A stretch of 64,000 nucleotides of DNA, taken from the NCBI GenBank assembly GCA_025667525.1, contig CM046878.1, forward strand, positions 395,440,974 to 395,504,973. Reading direction: 5' to 3'. The notes under the pieces were generated by a model. It saw only the letters and a program-made list of their open reading frames with translations, searched no databases and was not told the DNA's origin. Made by a program: the position numbers and the translations under genes. Origin of the DNA: Glebionis coronaria (taxonomy: Eukaryota > Streptophyta > Magnoliopsida > Asterales > Asteraceae). This document shows, in pieces, positions 55,743-64,000 of this stretch; the first letter of the stretch is position 1, and each line of letters opens with the position of its first letter.

Positions 55743-55765
55743 ATCCTCCCCAATTTAGTACAATT
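55743..55765 (-). promoter_or_regulatory. Polypurine tract
   Basis: The - strand has AAATTGGGGAGGAT directly before the 3' LTR. Confidence 0.75.
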
Positions 55766-56165
55766 CCTTTTTGCATGAAAATCAACTTTAACAAAACCAG
55801 TGCATAAATGAAAATGTCATGAGGATTGAATTTCCATATTAGTACATCACTTCAAATATTCGAGAATCAGGGTGTTCTAAGAATTAAACCCTTCAACTAC
55901 TTTGAATACCTGAAGATAAAATACACACAAGTTTTCAAACACTTAAAACGCTCCTGACACCATACAAGCCATGTGTCCATATCCAATTCATAAATGTTGT
56001 AACAGCCAAAGTCCATGCTCCTTGAGGCGGCGAAACCTCAACATTTACATAGGTGGTTCCTCTTTAGTTCATGCTCATGCTTAAGCACTTTTTCAAAGAA
56101 ATTAACCATTAACTTTCCACATTGAACTCAGCTCCCAAGTTTCCTCAGGAGGGAGTTGGGTGTCC
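55766..56165 (-). other. 3' untranslated region of the TNT1-like element
   Basis: About 400 bp between the pol stop and the polypurine tract. No gene. Confidence 0.5.
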
Positions 56166-56171
56166 TAGCAT

Positions 56172-59100
56172 TCAATGACTAGTTTGGACTTTAAAACCCA
56201 TCCCTTTACCAGACTTTATAACCAAGTCTCTAGCCAATCCCTTCGTCAAGTGATCAACTAAGTTTTGTTGAGACCTCACAAACTCTATTGATATCACCTC
56301 ATTCATGATTAGCTCACGAATCATGCTATGTCTAACACCTAAGTGTCTAGACTTACCATTGTACATTTGGCTATAAGCCTTAGCCAATGTAGTTGCACTA
56401 TCACAACAGATAGATATGGGTGCCAAAGGTTTGACCCACAATGGAATCTCAAAAAGCAAGTTTCTCAACCATTCAGCTTCTTTACCAGCAGCTGCTAGAG
56501 CCACAAACTCAGATTCCATGGTAGAACTAGTAATGCAAGTTTGTTTCTTGGATGCCCAAGAAATTGCACCACCACCAAGTAGGAATACCCAGCCACTGGT
56601 GGATGAATTATCCTCAGTATTGCTGATCCAACTTGCATCAGTGTAACCTTCCAACACTGAAGGATATCCAGTATAAGACAAACAATAATCCATTGTTCCT
56701 TTCAAATACTTTAGTACTCTCTGAATTGCTTACCAATGCTGAGTACTAGGATTACTAGAACACCTACTCAGTTTACCCACAGCAAATGCAATGTCAAGTC
56801 TAGTACTTGTCATGGCATACATCAAGCAACCAATAACCCTAGAATACTCAAGCTGGGAGACAGTCTGACCATTGTTAGGCATCAGTTTCTCACTTGTATC
56901 CATTGGTGTACTCACTGGAGTACAATCAAAGTGATTGAATTTCCTCAGGACCTTCTCAATATAATGAGACTTAGAAATTACAATACCATCACTTTCATGT
57001 TTAATCCTTATGCCAAGGATAACATCAGCCTTCCCCATGTCTTTCATAGAGAACCTTGATGACAAAAACTCTTTGGTTAAATCAACCTGAACTTAGTCAG
57101 TACCAAAGATTAACATGTCATCAACATATAGGAAAATGATGACTCCTTTACCAGATTCATCAAATTTTCTATATACACATTTGTCAGCTTGGCTAAGTAA
57201 ATAACCATTAGACAAAACCACTTCATCAAACTTTTGATGCCATTGCTTAGGTGCTTGTTTGAGTCCATATAAGGACTTAATCAGTTTACACACCTTACCT
57301 TCATGACCAGGCATGATGAAACCTTGAGGTTGGTTCATATAAACCTCCTCATCTAAATCACCATTCAAGAATGCTGTCTTCACATCCATCTGATGAATAA
57401 TCAGATTGTGAATGCTTGCCAAGGCAATCAACATTCTTATGGTACTTATGCGTGCTACAGGAGCATAATTATCAAAATAGTCTATCCCTGACTTTTGTTT
57501 AAAGCCCTGAATGACTAACCTTGCCTTGAACTTTTCAACAGTTCCATCTACCTTCATTTTCCTTTTGAAAATCCACTTGTTACCAAGTGGATTACAACCT
57601 GGAGGTAGATCAACCAACACCCAAGTGTTGTTGCCCATGATGGAGTCCATCTCATCATTTATTGCTTCTTTCCAGAAAGCAACATCCTGGGACTTCATTT
57701 CTTCATCAAATGTTTTGGGATCATCCTCAACATTAAAGCAATAGGAGTATTGATCAGAGACCTCATCCCTTGTTCCTTCAACTAAGTATAGTTGAAACTC
57801 AGGCCTAAAATTCCTTGGAGTCCTATGCCTTGTGCTTCTTCTAAGCTCAGGCTCAGGTTGCTGAACCACAACCTCATCAATGACCATTTGAGGTTCTACT
57901 GAAACACCAATGTCCTCAGCTCTAGTAGGAGTCCTAAGGCTTGGTCTAGGGACTGATGAGAACCTAGTCTCATCAAAGTTAGAATCCCTTGATTCAATGA
58001 TTGAGTTTATTAAAACTGAATCATTAGGTTCAATAACATAGAACCTATAAGCCTTGGAATGCTCAGCATATCCAACAAAGATGTATTCAATGCCTCTTTC
58101 ACCCAAGGTTTTCACCTTTGGATCAGGGAGTCTTACAACAGCCCTACAACCCCAAACTTTGAGGTAGTTCAAGTTTGGTTTCCTTTTAGTCCAGAGTTCA
58201 TAAGGGGTAATCCTGTTCCTTTTATTAGGAACCCTATTTAATAAATAGCAAGCTGTTAACATAGCTTCTCCCCAAAACCCTTGACTCAGTCCTGAGTAGG
58301 ACAACATGGAGTTAACCATCTCTTTTAGGACTCTATTTTTTCTTTCAGATATACCATTTTGTTGTGGAGTATAGGGGGCAGTTGTCTCATGGATTATTCC
58401 AACAGACTGAAAGTACAAAGTATCCATGTACTCACCTCCCCTATCAGTCCTAAATCTTTTGATTTGGACTCCTTGTTGTAATTCAACTTCAGTTTTAAAT
58501 ACTTTAAATTTATCTAATGCTTCATCCTTAGTATGTAACAAATAAACATAGCAAAACCTAGAAGCATCATCAATAAATGTTACCAAGTATTTCTTATTCC
58601 CTAATGAGGGAGTAGCATGCAAATCACATAGGTCACTATGGATTAGCTCCAAAACTGTAGTTTCACGTTTTACATCCTGAAATGGTTTCTTAGTAATTTT
58701 ATTCAGCATACAAGTCTAACACTTATCAGTGTCCATGTCCAAAGCTGGAATTAACCCATCCTTAGACATATCTTGCATCCTCTTATAGTGGACATGGCCT
58801 AGTCTAGCATGCCATAGTGATGAATCATTCAGTTTAGTGGTAGTCATCAGGACAGAATCAACATTTATACTATAATCAATATTAAGCCTAAACATTTGAT
58901 TACTCAAATAGCCAAAACCTCAATCACTTGTTTATAACCACAATTATTCAAAACACTACTAGAAACCAAGTTCTTCCTAATATTAGGAACATGCAAAACA
59001 TTAAACAAAGAAACAATCTTTCCAGAACTAAATTTAAGATCTACACAACCACGTCCATGCACTAGGGCTGTTGACTCATTTCCCATGTGAAGAATAGATC

Positions 59101-59250
59101 CATCATTCATTGACTCATAAGTCTTGAACCAGCATCTATCTTTACACACATGTACTGTTGCTCCAGAGTCAACCCACCACGCAACATCATCATCCCGCAC
59201 AAAGTAAGCTTCAGATACATATGAAACATAATAAATCTAGAGAGATTCAT
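56172..59250 (-). pseudogene. TNT1-like Pol: protease, integrase, RT, RNase H
   Basis: Protease DSGATVHVC lies near 59170. Integrase has WHARLGHVHYKRM, a zinc segment CKTCMLNKITKKPF, then IHSDLCDLH, RFRTDRGGEYMD and YTPQQNGISERKN. RT has GNKWIFKRKMKVDG, ARLVIQGFKQKSGIDYFDNYAPVARI, QMDVKTAFLNGDL and FLYVDDMLIFG. RNase H has GYTDASWISN, STMESEFVALAAAGKEAEWL, CDSATTLAKAYS and RHLGVRHSMIREL. Breaks: a frame change near 58905, TAG near 58719, TAA near 57093 right after FGTD, and TAA near 56730. All domains are recognisable. Confidence 0.88.
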
Positions 59251-60109
59251 TAAACATATTCTGACCTTTTGTGCCTGATCCATTAGCTTGGTTGCCAATG
59301 CTAACACCTTTGCAATCCCTTTTGAAGTGTCAAGGTTTCCCATACTTCCAACAAGCCACTGATGACTTCTTGTTAGGATTAGCTTTGGTGTTATCCTGAT
59401 GCTTACGTTTGCCCTTGTTGTCATTGTACCTGGTGGAGTTGTTATGCTCCACCATATTGACAACAGATGAACCAACAACATTGTTGCTCTTTGGCTTATC
59501 ACTTTCATGCACCCTGAGGGATTCCTTAATGCGCAAATGACTGCCCAACTCAACAAGAGTTAACTCATCCTTCTTATGTTTCAAGGTGTGCTTGAAATCT
59601 TTCCAAGAGGGAGGTAGTTTATCAATGACATACGAGACCTGAATGGTCTCATCCATGTTCATTTTATGTTGTGTAAATCTGCCAAGTATTCAAAGAAGTT
59701 CATTGTATTGTTCTATGACTGGTCTTGAATCAGTCATTTTGTAATTTGTGAAATCACTCACAAGGAACTTCTTACTTGATGCATCCTCAGTCATATATTT
59801 GGCTTCCAAGGAATCCCATAGTTCTTTAGCAGATTCAACATTTTGGTAAATATCAAATAAAGAATCAGACATACCATTGAGAATTATGACGCGACACACA
59901 TAATCATCATTCTCCCATTTGCTCCTTTTCCTCAGTTCCTCCAAAGTAGCATCATCACCACCATCAGGAATGGGAGTGGTCAGCACGTACACCACGTTCA
60001 TGGTAGAAAGAAGAAAGTGCATCTTCTTCTGCCATCTCCTAAAATCAACCCCTTCAAACTTGTCCAGTTTAGAGAAGTTAGCCACCATATGCTTCATTGC
60101 CGCCGCCAT
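59251..60109 (-). pseudogene. TNT1-like Gag
   Basis: It starts at the ATG at 60109, only 29 bp inside the 5' LTR. The Gag core has KLDKFEGVDFRRWQKKMHFLLSTM, AKELWDSLEAKYM, and, after a TGA at 59690 in place of an Arg codon, VSYVIDKLPPSWKDFKHTLKHKKD. The zinc knuckle CWKYGKP-x-HFKRDC is damaged: Tyr replaces the second Cys and a TGA replaces Gly. Frame is otherwise preserved. Confidence 0.85.
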
Positions 60110-60120
60110 TGATTATCACA

Positions 60121-60134
60121 GAATAATCTTCTTT
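60121..60134 (-). promoter_or_regulatory. Candidate self-priming site at the PBS position
   Basis: The - strand reads AAAGAAGATTATTC starting three bases inside the LTR, where a PBS should be. It does not match the standard tRNA-Met site. It is exactly complementary to the sense-strand GAATAATCTTCTTT inside the LTR (60255-60242, and 55220-55207 in the 3' LTR). A role in priming is inference. Confidence 0.45.
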
Positions 60135-60137
60135 GAT

Positions 60138-60794
60138 TGTTGGGGTTTACTTCGTTCCAACAAGGTGAAGATAATCAATAGCCTAACTACGTACCAATGA
60201 ATGGTTACCGGATATCTCTTGAAGTCGTTTAATCATTTTCTAAAGAAGATTATTCGACCCTATGCCTGGGTTAACACGAATACCTCCTTGGGATAAAACC
60301 AAGAGTTATTCTTGTTTTAGGCACAAATCAAGAACTCTGTGCGTGTAAGTGTTTCTTGTTTTTGTATATTTCATCATGCAAATATGATCACTATTTATAG
60401 TGATCCTAGTCCTAGAAGGATGTAACTCATAGTCAATGGTATTTAAGAGCATTAATCGGCCAATTAAGCTCATAATTACCTACATGAAAGCATAGTGGTT
60501 ACATGACCATAAACCTGGTCATCAAGTCAATATTCAACCCTCATTGATGAGTCAAAGAGGTTACAAAGACTTTGTGCATCACTAGGAGCAACGTCCTAAC
60601 CAGGAGCAACTTCCTAACCAGGAGAAACTTCCTAACCAGGAGCAACTTCCTAACCAGGAGCAGCTTCCTACTGATAAATTTTCAACCACTATATTGAGTC
60701 CAGGGAGGTCAGGGACTTAATGGGTGTACACTTCGTACCTCCAAACCCATTTACAAGTATGACTCGATCCCACAATTGCACTAAATTTCCAACA
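60138..60794 (-). mobile_element. 5' LTR of TNT1-like element
   Basis: 657 bp. On the - strand a TATA box CTATAAATAG lies at 60400-60391. An 18-bp VNTR (AGGAGCAACTTCCTAACC) is at about 60583-60670, with five units. Confidence 0.9.
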
Positions 60795-60959
60795 AAAAAC
60801 ACTAATAAAATGATGAACTTTTCAAATTTACACATTTTAAAGTGTGAACAAGTGACGATAAGTGTGAAAAATTAAAAAAATATTGTTGTGTAAGATTAAT
60901 AAATCTTATAGGAGTGACATGAATGTAGAAAAATTTCTGTTAAGTTATATCTACTTTTT

Positions 60960-61720
60960 ATATCCAATTAAAAAAGACTAACTGACACATATAAAAAAGC
61001 TTAAGTTATACATATTAAAAAAAATACAATCAAGTGAAAAAGACCCAAATAATATGTATAAAAAAATACATAATCAGCTAAAAAAAAGATCTAAATGATA
61101 CTTATCCGATAAATACACAATCAACTAAAAACATTTAAGTGATACGTATAAAAAAACACCAGCATCTAAAAAAAGACTCAAGTGATACATGTCCATTAAA
61201 AATACTACAATAAAAGACCCAAGTGATACATTTCTTAAAAAATACGAAAAAAATTCAAGTGACACGTATCCAGGAAATACAAATACGCTGCCAACTATAA
61301 AAAGACCCAGGTGATACATATCACCCAAAAAAAGTACACAACCGACTAAAAAAGACCTAAATGATACGTATCCGAAAAATACACATTCAACTAAAAAAAG
61401 ATCCAAGTGATACGTATCCGAAACATACACCAGCATATAAAAAAGACTCAAGTGATACATATCCGTTAAAATACTAAAATAAAAGACCGAAGTGATACAT
61501 TTCTTAGAAATACTAAAAAAGATCCAAATGACACATATCCAAGAAATACAAATACATAATCAACTAAAAAAAACCTAAATGATACATATCCTAAAAAATA
61601 CACAACCAACTAAAATAAAACCCAATTAACACGTATTCGAAATATACATAACTAATTAAAAAAATCACGAATGATATGTATCGTAAAAATACATAAACAA
61701 CTGAAAAATACCAAAATAGT
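60960..61720 (+). repeat. Degenerate minisatellite, GATACRTATCC-containing units
   Basis: About 15 imperfect units of 45-55 bp, each with AAGTGATACATATCC (or AATGATACGTATCC) followed by a variable AAATACACAAYCAACTAAAAAAAGA segment. It belongs to element 3. Confidence 0.8.
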
Positions 61721-62284
61721 GCGTAACATTTTACGAACAAACAAAAAAAACAACTAAAAGCGCAAAGGCTATGATAAAAAAAATGACCAAATAAGAAAAA
61801 AAAACACTCGAACAACTAACTATAAAGAAAGTAAAACATATTGAAAATAATGCACAATGACTACTGCCCATTTCCTAACTAAAATGTGACCTCTGACTAA
61901 AATTGCATATCATAATAAGCATGCATGTTCAAATTTCGTTGTCTTCAAAATATGACTAACATGTAGGTTTTGATTATCACTTTACATGTTCAGAAAACAT
62001 AATTAATAAGAAATTAAAATCTAAACCGTGAGGACGAAAATACGATCTCGCTAACCACTTATCGGAACAAGTTTCACGATTCGAACCTCGACAAGTCGAT
62101 GTAAATTGGTAGAGATGGAGTACACGTTGGGAAAATTCAGAGACAATGCAAATCTTTTTTTCTTGTTGGTTACAATTATTAATATGAGAGAGGCTAAAAT
62201 TAAGTAAACATGTGGAGTGGGATTTACCTATATTGCCTTTTGATTTCTTTTGCAATTAATATTCAATTTAAGATTAAAAGACAC
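61721..62284. other. Non-coding part of element 3
   Basis: AT-rich, with no gene seen on either strand. Confidence 0.5.
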
Positions 62285-62347
62285 TTGTTATAATACAATT
62301 GGTTCTTATTGTTTCTATCTTAAGAATGGTTCTTACATGAACGCAAA

Positions 62348-62638
<291 letters not shown>

Positions 62639-63109
62639 TTAGGTTAATGTGGTGTACTTGCTTAAAGTTATTAAAATAAAAAGTAATCAAAACCGTTAGA
62701 TTTGTTAATTGACATATGATCTAATTAATGATACATGAATGGCACTAATTTAATAAATGTTAAATTTAAGGGTATGATGTACCATTAAAATAAAATTAAT
62801 AAGAGACTCATCAAATCATTTTTGTAGTAACGTAAATTTGGTTATGTGAATTAAATGCTTATTATATCAATAATAACAATGGTAATTGATGCATCCAGTG
62901 TAGATCGTAGAATATGACCTATAACTTTCTTTTGAAAATGCACAATATCAATACGATTGTTAAAAAAATGATTAAAAAAACTTTGTGCCTTTTACTATTT
63001 ATAGCTTACACATTATAGCTTTTTAGTTTCCCTATTCTTTCTTACACTTTATACATATAATCACTTCAAAAACTGATACCTAACTCGTATATGAAGAGAA
63101 ACTCTAAAG

Positions 63110-63315
63110 TAAAAAGCAACTCGTACACGAAAAGCAACTTTTACACGAAAAACAAGTTCTACACAAAGAATAACTGATACACGAAGAGAAATTCGTACAC
63201 GAAGAGAAATTTGTACACGAAGAGCAACTCGTACACGAAAAGCAACTCGTACACGAAGAGCAACTCGTACACGAAGAGCAACTCATACACGAAGAGCAAC
63301 TCGTACACGAAGAAA
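63110..63315 (+). repeat. 18-bp tandem repeat CAACTCGTACACGAAGAG
   Basis: About 11 units of 18 bp, the last six nearly perfect. The core CTCGTACACGAA is palindrome-like. The reverse-strand open frame (Cys/Ser repeat) is a by-product of the array. Confidence 0.9.
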
Positions 63316-63945
63316 AAGTTTTTTTAATTTTTAATTTTTTTAAAGAAAAGTAATTTTCAATTTTAATTTTTTTTCAAGTTAAAATGTACGAAAAAAATTA
63401 TTATGTTTTTAATAAGTATGAAATAAAACAAAAATTAAATTAAAAGTAAATTTTTTCAGTTAAATTAAAACGCCCGTTAATATAAAGGACTAATTTTTTA
63501 AACGATAGTTGGTTAAATGGACTAACGGTGTCCCAACATAAAGACGTTTTGTTTAACTTGGAAAAGAAATTAAAAATACTTTAACAATATCAGTAATAAA
63601 TAAATGTTTCAGTGTAGTAAATTTCAAAAAATACTCTAAAAAAACAAATAACACAGATTTATATGAAAATATTTTATACAAGTCATGACACATAAGGTAA
63701 AACATATTGATGGATAAAACATAAAAGTCACTTATACGTATGTGAATGGCCCCGACAACGGTCATGATATTGCCTCACAAAAAAATGCGAACATTAACTA
63801 CTTTAAATCAATGATTTTGTAACATATGTTTAGCAAAAAGAAAGGATTACTAAAGTACCCTTAATCATTAAGAAATGCAATTAATTTTAACTTTAATTTT
63901 TATGTTCAAATTATTGTCATCTTAAAAGCAATGAGAAGATCAAAG
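63316..63945. other. Non-coding part of element 4
   Basis: AT-rich, no gene or motif beyond the arrays already listed. Confidence 0.5.
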
Positions 63946-64000
63946 GGTTTAGAATGCTTTTCATTTTAACAATTTTAAGAACCTACACCATTTTAACCAA

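Larger units (their letters stand above)
55103..60794 (-). mobile_element. TNT1-like Copia retrotransposon, 5.7 kb, TSD AAAAA
   Basis: LTRs at 55103-55742 (3', 640 bp) and 60138-60794 (5', 657 bp), with matching TG...CA ends, flanked by AAAAA. Internal order on the - strand is gag, protease, integrase, RT, RNase H, polypurine tract. Several stops and frameshifts break it. The usual tRNA-Met primer site is absent (see the entry at 60121). Confidence 0.9.

Noticed and set aside
60960..61720. Tandem array considered as a CRISPR-like repeat
   Set aside because: Units are imperfect, directly adjacent and vary in length. The context is plant nuclear DNA, so it is a minisatellite.
62040..62110. tRNA-like B box GGTTCGAATCG on the - strand
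   Set aside because: The A-box-like string lies on the wrong side of the B box, and there is no poly-A tail or target duplication.
63104..63286. Cys/Ser-rich 60-residue reverse-strand ORF resembling a metallothionein-like repeat
   Set aside because: It is the translation of the 18-bp tandem array and has no independent support.

Overview
The window is plant nuclear DNA. It has intron-bearing genes with GT-AG junctions, plant LTR retrotransposons of the Athila, Tat, SIRE-like and TNT1-like lineages, a Mutator-like element, a tRNA-derived SINE and long (TA)n arrays. The overall style suggests a eudicot with a repeat-rich genome. Asteraceae is my guess from the look of the retroelement and MULE proteins, not something the sequence proves. 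Only one conventional host gene is visible: a five-exon cytosolic NAD-dependent glycerol-3-phosphate dehydrogenase (GPDHC1-like, 28997-32743, + strand). Almost everything else is mobile DNA, much of it nested.

Layout. 1-4221: a gag-only Copia element (- strand) with one LTR and a tRNA-Met primer site, inserted in the integrase end of an Athila element. 4222-11714: the Athila element (- strand), with a long gag-protease-RT frame, broken RNase H and integrase, and a 1.67-kb LTR. 11715-19326: the 3' half of a + strand LTR element with three accessory ORFs, a polypurine tract and a 3' LTR. 19327-26481: an inverted LTR scrap, a Copia RT/RNase H remnant, a Tat-type element lacking RT (20554-24030, TSD ACTTT), a fourth accessory ORF and a second 3' LTR. 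26482-28996: spacer with a hAT-type MITE (8-bp TSD). 28997-32743: the GPDH gene.

33503-45888: a 12.2-kb SIRE-like Copia element (- strand) inserted inside a (TA)n microsatellite. Its LTRs differ at only three positions I could see. It carries gag, pol and a large spliced accessory gene. From 45889 to the right end lie four consecutive elements with inverted termini, separated from each other only by (TA)n arrays. The first (45889-53181) was invaded by a 5.1-kb Mutator-like element with 91-bp inverted repeats and a 9-bp TSD, carrying convergent GRF-zinc-finger and transposase genes. The third (54242-62351) contains a SINE and a TNT1-like Copia element.

The items most worth pursuing are: (1) the two-gene Mutator element, whose layout matches MuDR but with a GRF zinc-finger protein in the second position; (2) GC-rich palindromic cassettes that recur ahead of accessory ORFs and ahead of the LTR TATA boxes in the 11.7-26.5 kb elements; (3) a TNT1-like element with no tRNA-type primer site but a 14-nt segment at that position exactly complementary to its own LTR, which suggests self-priming; (4) the chain of TA-delimited inverted-repeat elements; and (5) the spliced accessory gene of the SIRE-like element, whose intron holds a four-copy tandem repeat.
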